Shown one piece after another: positions 1 to 8,258 of a stretch of DNA of 64,000 nucleotides; position 1 is the stretch's first letter; each line of letters opens with the position of its first letter. The stretch is from Anaerolineales bacterium (GTDB taxonomy: Bacteria > Chloroflexota > Anaerolineae > Anaerolineales > UBA6663), in contig JADZEK010000147.1 of the NCBI GenBank assembly GCA_020850595.1, positions 62,001 to 126,000 on the forward strand, given 5' to 3'. The notes beneath the pieces are model-generated. The model saw only the letters and a list, made by a program, of their open reading frames with translations. It did not search any database and had not been told where the DNA came from. The translations under genes were made by a program, and so were the position numbers.

Positions 1-684
1 AACTATTTCACCACTTACCCGGTGACTAACCGGTACGTGGAGCGCGCCAACCCGTGGAGCCGCGACTATGTGAATCCGAACGGCGACCACTACGCCCAAA
101 AGCATCCCGACGACGACTTTGCGGAGACGTTCAGCGTGTGGCTCCAGCCGGACTACGACTGGCGCGAGGTGTATAAGCTTTACCCGGGGGCGCTGCGCAA
201 GCTGGAGTTTGTGGAACAGCTCGTTAAGGAGCTGCGCCGCGAGGAGCCGCTGATTGACCAGCGGCTGGTGGCCTGGGAGCCGCTGGAGGAGTTCAAGCTG
301 CCGCTGGCAAAGTTTCTGTCGGCGCGCACCTCGGCGTACCGGCGCAAAGCCACCGGCTACATTGACCCGGAACTGAAGGAACTGTTCTGGAAGTCGCCGA
401 CGCCGCGCAACGGCCGCCGCCGCGAGCGCGACTACGCCCTCGCGGATAACTTCATCCGCAACCACAAGCGCAATATCGTGCAGCAGGTGAGCCGCTGGGT
501 GGGCACCGGCGATACCGTCGTGAAGGACCTGCTCGACAAGTGCAGCGCCCGGGCGCGCGCGCTGGATTTGTGGGTGCGCAAGGACGCGCGCGAGAAGAAG
601 CTGGTGGAACTGACCTCCTTCGTGTCGTATCGGTGCGCGCTGTTCGCGCTCAACGACAGCTACGTGAACGGCCACCACAAGTAG
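1..684 (+). CDS. Putative zinc-binding metallopeptidase (Peptidase_Mx-like), 5' end missing
   Basis: The frame is open to the left edge of the window, so the start and probably the HExxH part of the active site lie outside; a GTG at 22 is only an internal codon. Residues around 85-150 nt read YAQKHPDDDFAETFSVWL, followed by W-R..Y and ALRKLEFVEQLVKELR. This matches my memory of the conserved C-terminal part of the putative zinc-binding metallopeptidase family (Pfam Peptidase_Mx), where the AETF glutamate would be the likely third metal ligand. The remaining C-terminal part is rich in Arg and Lys and carries no signal I recognise. It is convergent with the following glycosyltransferase gene, with a hairpin between them. 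The family call rests on one motif block, and the substrate is unknown. Confidence 0.65.
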   Translation, partial: NYFTTYPVTNRYVERANPWSRDYVNPNGDHYAQKHPDDDFAETFSVWLQPDYDWREVYKLYPGALRKLEFVEQLVKELRREEPLIDQRLVAWEPLEEFKLPLAKFLSARTSAYRRKATGYIDPELKELFWKSPTPRNGRRRERDYALADNFIRNHKRNIVQQVSRWVGTGDTVVKDLLDKCSARARALDLWVRKDAREKKLVELTSFVSYRCALFALNDSYVNGHHK

Positions 685-719
685 GGCCGGCGCCCTGCCC
701 CATCCACGGTCAGAACGAC

Positions 720-750
720 GCGAGCCGGCTGAGTGTCTCAGCCGGCTCGC
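720..750. terminator. Hairpin between convergent genes
   Basis: Perfect 13-bp inverted repeat (720-732 with 738-750, loop GTGTC) between two convergent genes. It overlaps the TGA stop codon of the minus-strand glycosyltransferase (738-740). Neither side has a T-run, so this is a terminator-like stem rather than a classical intrinsic terminator. Confidence 0.5.
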
Positions 751-2027
751 TGCATGGCGGGGGCACGTGAGCGACGGGCGGCGGACTCCAACACGGCGGT
801 GTACACGACCAAGAGGCGCTCGGCGATGAGCTGCCAGGAATAGGCCTGGGCATGGCGGGCGGCCTGCTCACCAAACTGCCTCCGCCGAGCCGGGTTGGAA
901 AGCAGGCGGCAGATGCGGTCGGCCAGGATTTCGGGATCGCGATCGGGCACGTGGAAGCCGGTCTGGCCGTCGCGGACGAGATAGGCCAGGCCGCCGACTT
1001 CGGAGGCGATGACGGGCGTGCCGCAGGCCATGGCCTCGAGCGCGACCATGCCGAAGGACTCGTAGTGCGAGGGCATGATGACCATCTCGGCGGCGGCGTA
1101 GTAGTCGGGGAGGGCGTCTTGATCTTGCGCGCCGATGAAGGTGACCAGCTCGGACAGGTTGAGCTGCTCGCGCAGCGTTTTCAGGCGGGCCAACTCGGCG
1201 TTGTAGTCGCCCGCGGCCTCGGGCGCGGCGGGGTTGCCGCCCACAAGCGCGACGCTGGTGCGGCGGACGTCGCACATGCCTTCGTCGCGCAGGCGGGCGA
1301 CAGCCTGGAAGAGGGTCTCGATGCCTTTGAGAGGCTCGATGCGGCCGACGAACAGGATGAGGTGGGCGTCGGGGTCGAGGCCGAGACGGGCGCGGGCGGC
1401 GGCGGCAGGGCGCGGGTAGAAGTGGGTGAGGTCAACACCGGGCGGGATGACGGTGACGCGGCGGATGTCGGCGCGGTATAGCCATTGGAGCTGGGCCAGT
1501 TCGGCGGGGGTGGCGGCGATGATGCGGTCGGCCTCGCGCAACAACTCGGTTTCGACGCGAATGCGCAGGTCGCCTTCGCGTTCACCGGGGGTCTGGGCGA
1601 CGCGGTTCTTCATGATGCCGAGGGTGTGGAACATGTGCACGAAGGGCGCGCCCCAGGCGGCCCGCAGGCTGCGGGCGGCGACGCCGGAGAGCCAGTAGTG
1701 GCTGTGGAGGAGGTCGTAGGCGATCCCCTGGGAGCGGGCGAACTCACGCACGCCGCCGACAAACTCGGGGACGTGGGTGAAGAGGATGTCTTTGGGCAGG
1801 GGCACCTCGGGGCCGGCGGGGATGTGGATGACGCGGTTGCCGTAGCCGAGGTCTTCTTTGACGTGGGGCTGGTGCTGATCTTGGGAGCGGGTGAAGACGT
1901 CGAGTTGGACGCCACGGCGGCCAAGCTCGCGCGAGAGGTCGCGCACGTAGACGTTCATGCCGCCGGTGTCTTTGCCGCCGAGCGTGGCGAGGGGGCAGGT
2001 ATGGAAGGACAACATGGCGAGGCGCAT
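738..2027 (-). CDS. Glycosyltransferase family 4 (GT-B, MshA/sucrose-synthase-like)
   Basis: A 429-residue cytoplasmic GT-B glycosyltransferase. The N-terminal Rossmann half has the GGMNVYVRDLSRELGRRG segment typical of GT4 enzymes of the MshA / sucrose-phosphate-synthase type. The C-terminal half has the nucleotide-sugar site HYESFGMVALEAMACGTPV with the E-x7-E motif. It would transfer a sugar from an NDP-sugar to an acceptor that cannot be read from sequence. No inositol-thiol pathway neighbours are present, so I do not call it mshA. The ATG at 2027 follows a TATAAT box by 7 nt, suggesting a leaderless transcript. It is divergent from the histidine kinase gene. Confidence 0.85.
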   Translation of the reverse strand: MRLAMLSFHTCPLATLGGKDTGGMNVYVRDLSRELGRRGVQLDVFTRSQDQHQPHVKEDLGYGNRVIHIPAGPEVPLPKDILFTHVPEFVGGVREFARSQGIAYDLLHSHYWLSGVAARSLRAAWGAPFVHMFHTLGIMKNRVAQTPGEREGDLRIRVETELLREADRIIAATPAELAQLQWLYRADIRRVTVIPPGVDLTHFYPRPAAAARARLGLDPDAHLILFVGRIEPLKGIETLFQAVARLRDEGMCDVRRTSVALVGGNPAAPEAAGDYNAELARLKTLREQLNLSELVTFIGAQDQDALPDYYAAAEMVIMPSHYESFGMVALEAMACGTPVIASEVGGLAYLVRDGQTGFHVPDRDPEILADRICRLLSNPARRRQFGEQAARHAQAYSWQLIAERLLVVYTAVLESAARRSRAPAMQRAG

Positions 2028-2034
2028 GGCGGCG

Positions 2035-2040
2035 ATTATA
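2035..2040 (-). promoter_or_regulatory. TATAAT -10 box, leaderless spacing
   Basis: Perfect TATAAT on the minus strand, 7 nt before the ATG of the GT4 gene. No clear -35 box and no SD sequence. Transcription would start at or next to the start codon. Confidence 0.5.
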
Positions 2041-2223
2041 ACGCCGGTGAGGGGCGGTGCGGGTGCGGCGTTGGCCGCGCGGGCGGGGTGCGCGAGGCGT
2101 GGGGCGAAGGCGTGGGCGCGGAGGATGGGCCGGGGTTATTTTCGGAGCGACAGAAAGCACGGCACGAATTTCGCAATCTGGGGTCCTATGCTAGACTCAA
2201 CGCTGCCCAACGGCCGAGTTGTC

Positions 2224-3462
2224 ATGATGTCACCCAAGCCTCCTGCCACCGTCCCACTCAACGCTCCCGTCCTGCTCCAGCGCCTGGAGCGGCTGATGGA
2301 GATCACCCAGGGCCTGGCCTCCACATTAGACCACGGCCGGCTGCTGCGCAAGATCGTGGAGGCCGCGTGCGAACTGACGGATTCGGAGGCAGGCTCGATC
2401 ATGCTGTTGGACCCGGCTTCGGGCGAACTGCGCTTCGAGGCGACGAGCAACCTGCGTGCCGGGCAAATGGACGACGTGGCCGTGCCGCTGCACAACAGCG
2501 TGGCGGGCTGGGTGGTGACGAACAATAAGACGCTGGTGGTGCCCAACACGGCGCTCGATCCGCGCTGGAACCCCACGGTGGACGGAGTGACGGCGTTCGT
2601 CACCCGTTCGATCCTGGCGGTGCCGCTGAGCGCGCGCACGCAAACGCTGGGCGTGCTGGAAGCGCTGAATAAGCGCACGGGCACCTATAACGATGATGAC
2701 CTGACGATGCTGCAATGGCTGGCAGCGCAGGCAGCGGTGGCGATAGCGAACGCGCGGCTGTTCCAACAGTCGGATTTGGTGGCAGAGATGGTGCATGAGC
2801 TGCGCACCCCGCTGGCCGCCCTGACAGCCACCAGCCACTTGCTGCTACGGCCGGAAATGACAGAGGCGCAGCGGCGCGAAATGGTGGTGACGATTCAGCG
2901 CGAGACAGGCCGGCTGGCGCAGTTGACCACGGACTTCCTGGACATGGCGCGGCTGGAGTCCGGCCGGGTGCGGTTTGTGTACAGCCAGTTCGCGCTGGGC
3001 GATCTGCTGGCCGAGTGCCAACAGATCGTGGCGCCGCAAGCGGCCGAGCGGGGGATCACGACAATGCTGGAGGCGGCGGCCGACCTGCCGCTGCTGGAGG
3101 GCGACCGCGACAAGCTGAAGCAGGTGATCCTGAACCTGTTGACGAACGCGGTGAAGTATAACCGGGCGAACGGCGAGGTGGTGCTGCGGGCCGAAGCAGC
3201 GGGCCACCTGTTCCGCGTGTATGTGGACGACACGGGGCCGGGCATTCCGCGCGAGGTGCAGGGCCGGCTGTTCGACCGCTTCTACCGCGCGCCGGGCACG
3301 GAGGACACAGCCCCTGGCACGGGACTGGGCCTGACGATTGCGAAGCGGATCGTGGAGGCGCTAGGCGGGGAGATCGGCGTGCAGTCTACGTTGGGCCGCG
3401 GGAGCACGTTTTATTTCTTTGTGCCGGCCGCGCCGCGCAGCACGGGGCCGCTGGCAGGGTGA
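2224..3462 (+). CDS. GAF-domain sensor histidine kinase
   Basis: A 412-residue soluble two-component sensor. An N-terminal GAF domain (about residues 20-170, with LDPASGELRFEAT and SILAVPL) is followed by HisKA with the H-box VHELRTPLAAL (phospho-acceptor His about 191). HATPase_c follows with N-box NLLTNAVKYN (about 304), G1 DDTGPGIP (about 336) and G2 GTGLGLTIAK (about 366). There are no membrane segments, so it should sense an intracellular signal bound by GAF. No response regulator lies next to it (orphan kinase). The start is uncertain: ATGs at 2188, 2224 and 2227 are all possible and none has a good SD; 2224 is chosen because homology begins just after it. Confidence 0.9.
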   Translation: MMSPKPPATVPLNAPVLLQRLERLMEITQGLASTLDHGRLLRKIVEAACELTDSEAGSIMLLDPASGELRFEATSNLRAGQMDDVAVPLHNSVAGWVVTNNKTLVVPNTALDPRWNPTVDGVTAFVTRSILAVPLSARTQTLGVLEALNKRTGTYNDDDLTMLQWLAAQAAVAIANARLFQQSDLVAEMVHELRTPLAALTATSHLLLRPEMTEAQRREMVVTIQRETGRLAQLTTDFLDMARLESGRVRFVYSQFALGDLLAECQQIVAPQAAERGITTMLEAAADLPLLEGDRDKLKQVILNLLTNAVKYNRANGEVVLRAEAAGHLFRVYVDDTGPGIPREVQGRLFDRFYRAPGTEDTAPGTGLGLTIAKRIVEALGGEIGVQSTLGRGSTFYFFVPAAPRSTGPLAG

Positions 3463-3586
3463 GAGTGGCAGCGGAGGGCGCTACGCGCCAACAGATGTAA
3501 CGGATAAGCCAAAGGCGAACGGCGCGCGTGTTGGCAAGCCATGGGCGAAGGTTGGGGCGGTCAAAATAGCGATTAGTAGCGGGCGC

Positions 3587-3630
3587 GGGGCGTTCGGCCG
3601 AGCGAAGCGCGCTCGGCTGACAAACGCCCC
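3587..3630. repeat. GC-rich imperfect palindrome
   Basis: Two nested inverted repeats: outer arms GGGGCGTT (3587-3594) and AACGCCCC (3623-3630), inner arms GCCGAGCG (3597-3604) and CGCTCGGC (3610-3617). It lies in the 274-nt gap before the saccharopine-dehydrogenase-like gene, which otherwise holds nothing I recognise. There is no T-run. It resembles the short intergenic palindromes containing a CGCCCCTAC edge that are common in this kind of genome. Confidence 0.55.
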
Positions 3631-3738
3631 TACGCCAAGCTGAGTAAGGGCCGGCAGGTGTGAGGCCGGCATGGGCAGTCGAGCACCAGCGCCGAGCCGC
3701 AACGCTCCATCGGGCCTCAATTCAGGAGTCAATACGAA

Positions 3739-4956
3739 ATGAAGGTCTTGCTGATCGGCACGGGCGGCGTGGGCGAGGCGCTGGCAGTGGTGGCGCAGCG
3801 GCGGCCGTGGCTGGAGAAGTTGGTGCTGGCCGATTACAACTTGAAGCGCGCCAGGGAAGTGCGGCAGCGGTTGGACAACCCGCGGCGGTTTCCGGTGGAG
3901 CAGGTGGACGCGCGCGACAAGAAGCAGATTGTAGCGCTGGCGCGCAAGCACGGCGTGGACCTGATTATGAATGCGGTGGACCCGGTGTTCAACGAGGCGA
4001 TCTTCGACGCGGCGTACGCGGCCGGGTGCCACTACATGGACATGGCGATGACGCTCTCGGCCCCCCACCCGACCGCGCCGCACAGCCAGCCGGGGGTGAA
4101 GCTGGGCGATTATCAGTTTGAGCGCGCGGCGAAGTGGGAGAAGAAGGGGCTGCTGGCGCTGGTGGGGATGGGGGTGGAGCCGGGACTGGCGGATGTGTTC
4201 GCGCGCTACGCCGAGAAGCACTTGTTCGATGAGATTGACGAGGTGGGGGTGCGCGACGGGGCGAACCTGGTGGTGCGCGGGTATGCGTTCGCGCCAACGT
4301 TCTCGATCTGGACGACGATTGAGGAGTGTCTGAACCCGCCGATTATTTGGGAGCAGGGGCGCGGCTGGTACACGACGCCGCCGTTCTCGGAGCCGGAGGT
4401 GTTTGACTTCCCCGAGGGGATTGGGCCGGTGGAGTGTGTGAACGTGGAGCACGAGGAAGTGCTGCTGGTGCCGCGCTGGGTGAAGTGCAAGCGCGTGACG
4501 TTTAAGTACGGGCTGGGCGATGAGTTCATTGGGGTGCTGAAGACGCTGGCGCTGCTGGGGCTGGATAAAAAGGAGCCAGTGCGGGTGAAGGGGGTGGCGG
4601 TTGCGCCGCGCGACGTGGTGGCGGCGGTGCTGCCAGACCCGGCGAAGCTGGGCGGCCACATGAGCGGCAAGACCTGCGCCGGGACGTGGGTAACAGGCAC
4701 GAAAGACGGCAAGCGGCGCGAGGTGTATTTGTACCAGGTGGCAGACAACGCCGCGTGCATGGAGAAGTATGGGGTGCAGGCGGTGGTGTGGCAGACGGCG
4801 GTAGGACCGGTGATGGCGATGGAGTTGCTGGCCGAGGGCGTGTGGCAAGGGAAGGGCGTGCTGGGGCCGGAGGCGTTTGACCCGGACCCGTTTATGGCGC
4901 GGATGGCGGGGTACGACTTCCCTTACGGGGTGCGGGATAGCTGGGCGGGAGGGTAG
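3739..4956 (+). CDS. Saccharopine dehydrogenase family NAD(P)-dependent oxidoreductase
   Basis: A 405-residue protein with an N-terminal Rossmann fold (MKVLLIGTGGVGEALAVVA, residues 1-19, GxGGVG dinucleotide motif), an NAVDPVFNEAIFDAAYAAG segment and GCHYMDMAMTLS, all usual in the saccharopine dehydrogenase / Lys9-like family. The family includes saccharopine dehydrogenase and carboxynorspermidine or homospermidine synthases, so the exact substrate is open. The gene stands alone, and nothing nearby belongs to lysine or polyamine metabolism. Start supported by an AGGAG SD at 3724-3728. Confidence 0.8.
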   Translation: MKVLLIGTGGVGEALAVVAQRRPWLEKLVLADYNLKRAREVRQRLDNPRRFPVEQVDARDKKQIVALARKHGVDLIMNAVDPVFNEAIFDAAYAAGCHYMDMAMTLSAPHPTAPHSQPGVKLGDYQFERAAKWEKKGLLALVGMGVEPGLADVFARYAEKHLFDEIDEVGVRDGANLVVRGYAFAPTFSIWTTIEECLNPPIIWEQGRGWYTTPPFSEPEVFDFPEGIGPVECVNVEHEEVLLVPRWVKCKRVTFKYGLGDEFIGVLKTLALLGLDKKEPVRVKGVAVAPRDVVAAVLPDPAKLGGHMSGKTCAGTWVTGTKDGKRREVYLYQVADNAACMEKYGVQAVVWQTAVGPVMAMELLAEGVWQGKGVLGPEAFDPDPFMARMAGYDFPYGVRDSWAGG

Positions 4957-4974
4957 ATAAGCGGGGACTTTTGC

Positions 4975-5016
4975 CACGAATTGACACGAATGGGGATCAA
5001 ATGAACACGAATGGGG
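4975..5016. repeat. Short tandem-like repeat of ACACGAATGGGG
   Basis: ACACGAATGGGG occurs at 4984-4995 and again at 5005-5016, with a degenerate CACGAATT just before (4975-4982). The unit spacing is 21 nt. It lies in the gap between the oxidoreductase and the next membrane protein. It is too short and irregular to be a CRISPR. Confidence 0.45.
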
Positions 5017-5094
5017 GGCGGGGGCGATGCGACTGATGCCAGATTGTCAGAACGGTGTCAAGCCAGTTAAGCCGATGAATGGCAGACTGGCGGC

Positions 5095-6633
5095 ATGAAC
5101 ACATTTCGACGCAGTCTGCGCGCACTGGGGCACCCGGCGAGCCTGGCGGCGATTGGCTTGCTGCTGCTGAATGACCATGTGTTGAAGGCCGCCTACCCTT
5201 CATGGGTGACGGGAAAGCTCAGCGACTTCGCTGGGCTTTTCTTTTTCCCATTCTTGTTGATCGCGATTGGGGCTTTTCCAGCGCGCAGCCTGGGCCAGGA
5301 CCAAGCGAGGAGCTGGCTGCCACGCGCGGCGTTCGGCCTGACGGCGGTGTGGTTTGCGGCCATCAAGCTGTGGCCGGCGGCCAATGCAGCGATGGAAGCG
5401 CTGCTCGGCTGGGTGCTGCGGGCGCGGGTGGCAATTGCGCCGGACCCGACGGACGTGATGGCGCTGGTGGTATTGTGGCCCGCGTGGGGGCTGTGGCGGC
5501 GGGTGGGGCGACCGGAGCTGGAACGCCTTGCCGCGCGGTCCTTACCGTTCGGGTGGAAAGGCGGGGCAGCGCTCATCCTGGCAGCGGTGGCCACCATCGC
5601 CACGTCACCGTGCGCGCCGCCGGTCAAGGTCATGCGAGTGACAGAGGTGGACGGCACGCTGTATGCCCTGCTCACGGATGCCTACGGCAGCAATGCACTG
5701 GCAGAAAGCAGCGACGGCGGGCGGAACTGGGCGCAGGTGGCAGAGCTGCCCGGCGCAGTGGCGACCCGGTTCCAGGAGGCCATTGTCTATCCGCGCGTGG
5801 CTTGCAGTCCAGAAGACCCGAGGCACTGCTTCCGGGTTGCGGCTACGGAACAGGTTGAGGAGTCGCGCGACGGCGGCAGCACCTGGGGGGTGGCCTGGCA
5901 GGTCCCGGCTGGGCGGCGGGCGTTCATGGAGCGCTGGCTGAGCCAACCGCTGAGCTGCGGCGCTGACGTCAGGATGGAGATGGGGCCATATGACCTGGCG
6001 TTCTTCCGCGAGCCGGCGGGCACCACCCTGGCGGTGGCGATGGGGGGACAAGGCGTGCTGGTGCGGACGGCGGCGGGCGAGTGGGAGCGGCTGGCTGTGT
6101 TGCAGGCCTCCCCGGTGCCATTCAGCGGGGGCGGCATCTTCGTCCTGCTTCCGGAGGTGGTCTGGAGCCTAGTCGCAAGCCTGCTAGTAGTGCTGGGCTT
6201 GACCTGGTTGGCGTGGCAGAAGGTGCTGGCGGACAATACGGCCGGGTGGGATCTGGTCCTGAGTCGCGCCTGGGTCGTCATCGCTGGGATTGGGGTGTTC
6301 GTACTGTCGCTGCTGAGCGTTGGGTCCCTGGGCACGGCCGCGCTGGGCGGGATGGGCGTGGGGGTCGTGCTGGTGTTGATTGGGCTGCTGCTGGCATGGG
6401 GGCGGGCAGCCAGTGTGGCCGTGCTGCCCGACAACGTCTGGGGCATGGCGGCAGTGACCGCCGCGGCGGCCGTCCTGATTGGGCCAGCGGCGATTGGGCT
6501 GTTCAGCGCATGGGTCGCCGGGAGCATCGCGGTCTACGAGACGGCGCTTGGGATGGCGGCAGGTATCGCTGCCGCGGTTCTGGCCGGGAGCGTGGCACTG
6601 ATTGTGAGGCTGGCGAAGGGAGCCGGCGCGTAG
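5095..6633 (+). CDS. Unknown multi-pass membrane protein with BNR-like central domain
   Basis: A 512-residue protein I cannot assign. The N-terminus has LLLLNDHVLKAAYPSWVTGK followed by LSDFAGLFFFPFLLIAIGAF and more hydrophobic segments (about residues 15-185). A soluble middle region (about 190-350) contains two Asp-box/BNR-like motifs, SSDGGRNW and SRDGGSTW, typical of sialidase-like beta-propellers and photosystem-assembly Ycf48 folds. The C-terminal third (about 360-510) is again strongly hydrophobic with about four or five membrane segments. The LSDFAGL segment recalls a family of hypothetical membrane proteins seen in other phyla. The next sequence downstream is the RHS remnant. Confidence 0.75.
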   Translation: MNTFRRSLRALGHPASLAAIGLLLLNDHVLKAAYPSWVTGKLSDFAGLFFFPFLLIAIGAFPARSLGQDQARSWLPRAAFGLTAVWFAAIKLWPAANAAMEALLGWVLRARVAIAPDPTDVMALVVLWPAWGLWRRVGRPELERLAARSLPFGWKGGAALILAAVATIATSPCAPPVKVMRVTEVDGTLYALLTDAYGSNALAESSDGGRNWAQVAELPGAVATRFQEAIVYPRVACSPEDPRHCFRVAATEQVEESRDGGSTWGVAWQVPAGRRAFMERWLSQPLSCGADVRMEMGPYDLAFFREPAGTTLAVAMGGQGVLVRTAAGEWERLAVLQASPVPFSGGGIFVLLPEVVWSLVASLLVVLGLTWLAWQKVLADNTAGWDLVLSRAWVVIAGIGVFVLSLLSVGSLGTAALGGMGVGVVLVLIGLLLAWGRAASVAVLPDNVWGMAAVTAAAAVLIGPAAIGLFSAWVAGSIAVYETALGMAAGIAAAVLAGSVALIVRLAKGAGA

Positions 6634-6780
6634 TCCCGCCTGGAGGCTGCGGCAGGCACAGGCGAGACCCTTCGCGCGCCGCGCGAGTTAAGGCGGCCGC
6701 CGACCCTCACCCCGGCGGAGGGCCGGCGACTTCTTATGTTATCTCCCGAAATTGTGGCGCTTTTTAGTCCATCAGTCACG

Positions 6781-6873
6781 TATGCCCTTAATAACCCAAC
6801 CCGGTACACAGATCCAACAGGGCATAGCGTGGATTGCGGTGTCGGTGAACGACAATGCCAAGCGGGAACGTAG
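6781..6873 (+). pseudogene. RHS-repeat core C-terminal remnant
   Basis: In this frame the sequence reads YALNNPTRYTDPTGH, a close match to the hyperconserved end of the RHS repeat-associated core domain, then SVDCGVGERQCQAGT and a TAG stop at 6871-6873. The same frame continues after the stop as the alpha/beta-hydrolase domain at 6874. Upstream the frame stays open to 6634 but shows no RHS similarity, so the thousands of nucleotides encoding a normal RHS protein are absent. Local G+C falls here. I read it as the leftover joint of a displaced RHS C-terminal tip. Confidence 0.7.
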
Positions 6874-7482
6874 TTGCCAAAGGTGCGCGTGTACTATCTC
6901 AATCATATTGGCTATGGTAGTGATTCAGGGCCCATTAATCCATCCCCAAATCCGATCATGGCTGAGGGCTATCTGGTATATCAACTGCAGCAGGCAGTGG
7001 GTGCAGAGAATGTGAGTCATATACCAATCTTTACCGGTGGAACCTGGGAAACTCGCATCGACATGTTCCAGGAAATGTTTGAGATCAACCACGACTGGTC
7101 TTCGCGAGTAGTAGATGCCATTGAGGCAGATCAGCACAATTCACCACTTGAACCAGGGCAACCGCTAGTACTGGTTGGTAACAGTGGGGGAGGCACAGTG
7201 GCAATTGAGGCACTGGATCAGTTGGCAAAACGCGGAATTGCCGTTGATCAAGTAGTGTTGCGTGGCTCACCTGTGTTGGAGAAGAGCCTGTCCAATGTTC
7301 GCGATGTAGACTACATTACTGCTGGACCTTCCGACTACTACTACAGTCAAGACAGCAACCCGTTTGACGGTGTCCAGGTGCAAGAGCATCGGGTCGATAT
7401 GTGGTTTCACACAATACCAAACCCTCAGGCGTGGAAGCAAGTGGGGCAGTTAATTGCCAGCCTGGTCGTGGAGAATAGATAG
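6874..7482 (+). CDS. Alpha/beta-hydrolase-like domain, candidate RHS C-terminal effector
   Basis: A 202-codon frame starting with TTG directly after the TAG that ends the RHS core remnant, in the same frame. The nucleophile elbow is LVLVGNSGGGTVAIEALDQL (GxSxG, about residues 100-119), followed by a helix, as in lipase/esterase-type alpha/beta hydrolases. Candidate acid and His positions (VDMWFHTIPNP near the end) are guesses. A variable enzymatic domain right after an RHS core end, followed by an abutting small gene, is the standard layout of polymorphic RHS toxins, so a toxic esterase or phospholipase role is inferred. No SD is present at the TTG, so it may be untranslated on its own (pseudogene), or the TAG may be a real mutation that detached it. 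Confidence 0.6.
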   Translation: MPKVRVYYLNHIGYGSDSGPINPSPNPIMAEGYLVYQLQQAVGAENVSHIPIFTGGTWETRIDMFQEMFEINHDWSSRVVDAIEADQHNSPLEPGQPLVLVGNSGGGTVAIEALDQLAKRGIAVDQVVLRGSPVLEKSLSNVRDVDYITAGPSDYYYSQDSNPFDGVQVQEHRVDMWFHTIPNPQAWKQVGQLIASLVVENR

Positions 7483-7905
7483 ATGCTCAAGCCACTGCCG
7501 TTGGTCGCTGTGGTCATTGTCAGTGTTGTTGCTTGTTGCGCCCTCGGTCTTTTGTTTTGGGATGGTTATTACCTGCCGCAAAAACCGTGTCGGCCTATTG
7601 CCTATCCCAGTGGCCAGCGGCTAGGTGGTGACCAATTAGCTGACAACTCCGACGACCTGCAACTTGTGGAAACCTTCTACGACGATCGGCTTGTACCTAA
7701 GCCGATCGACTATCCCAATTTTGGGGTTTGGCACAAGGATAAGCTTGACAAAGGTGTAGTGCGCTACTGGTGCTATGCCAATGACATCAATGGCCTGACA
7801 ACTGAGACGGGATGCATCGATATTAAACGTGTCAACGATGACACAATCATAAAATACACGCTACGACGTAGCGAAGGCGGATTTTCACCATGCCCATCGA
7901 AGTGA
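7483..7905 (+). CDS. Small membrane-anchored protein, candidate immunity protein
   Basis: A 140-residue protein whose ATG follows the stop of the hydrolase frame with no gap. Residues about 6-27 form one hydrophobic segment (LVAVVIVSVVACCALGLLFW), and the rest is a soluble domain with Cys at about 36, 96, 111 and 137, which suggests an exported disulfide-containing domain. The family is not recognised. Position right behind an RHS-tip-like domain is the classic place of the cognate immunity gene, and a membrane-anchored extracytoplasmic protein would fit protection from a lipid- or envelope-acting toxin. That is inference from position only. Base composition is low compared with flanking genes (the 60 nt from 7681 are 50% G+C). 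Confidence 0.55.
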   Translation: MLKPLPLVAVVIVSVVACCALGLLFWDGYYLPQKPCRPIAYPSGQRLGGDQLADNSDDLQLVETFYDDRLVPKPIDYPNFGVWHKDKLDKGVVRYWCYANDINGLTTETGCIDIKRVNDDTIIKYTLRRSEGGFSPCPSK

Positions 7906-8064
7906 TTTGTTGGCTCTGCATCCACCCGCTCGTATAGATCGTGACCGTTCCATGTGCGCTATCCATGGAGCCAAGGCCCGGTACGAAGATCATAAAAGGC
8001 TTGGAAACCGAGTTTAGCGCTTTGGGGACAGCGCAACGGTTGGCCTGTCCCCTCAAAATAATAG

Positions 8065-8094
8065 CGGGCAGGGCCTCATGGGAAGCCCTGCCCG
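8065..8094. terminator. Strong hairpin, possible terminator
   Basis: Perfect 10-bp stem CGGGCAGGGC (8065-8074) with GCCCTGCCCG (8085-8094), loop of 10 nt. On the minus strand it is followed by an A/T-rich run (CTATTATTTT), so it could stop minus-strand transcripts coming from aroQ about 450 nt upstream. Confidence 0.4.
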
Positions 8095-8258
8095 GTCGCG
8101 CTGTCGCCGTGCGGCGCTCGGGTCGCGCTTGAAAGCAGGTGGCTCGGAGTGGCATCCACCATTCTACTTTCCAGGAGGTCCGCTTCACCCGCCTGGCAAG
8201 TCACTCAAACTGGTTAAGATAAGTGATCTTATGTTGAAGCCGACACTCTCCGGCTGAC

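Noticed and set aside
738..2027. Naming the first glycosyltransferase mshA
   Set aside because: The fold matches, but no mycothiol pathway genes are near and the acceptor cannot be read from sequence.
3481..4977. Long open frame on the minus strand opposite the saccharopine-dehydrogenase-like gene
   Set aside because: His/Arg/Leu-rich low-complexity product, the typical antisense shadow of a high-G+C gene. The plus-strand gene has clear family motifs.
4975..5016. Possible CRISPR-like repeat
   Set aside because: Only two good 12-nt units with a 9-nt space, and no cas genes.
6752..7015. Alternative plus-strand frame across the RHS remnant
   Set aside because: It overlaps both the RHS motif and the hydrolase domain in another frame and shows no similarity; the RHS motif and hydrolase share one frame.
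7847..8188. A 113-codon minus-strand frame behind the candidate immunity gene
   Set aside because: No recognised family, no SD, overlaps the immunity gene end and spans a strong hairpin; coding is not supported.
8101..8190. T-box-like GGTGGC...CACC segment
   Set aside because: It lacks the conserved T-box core and faces away from any biosynthetic gene on the plus strand.
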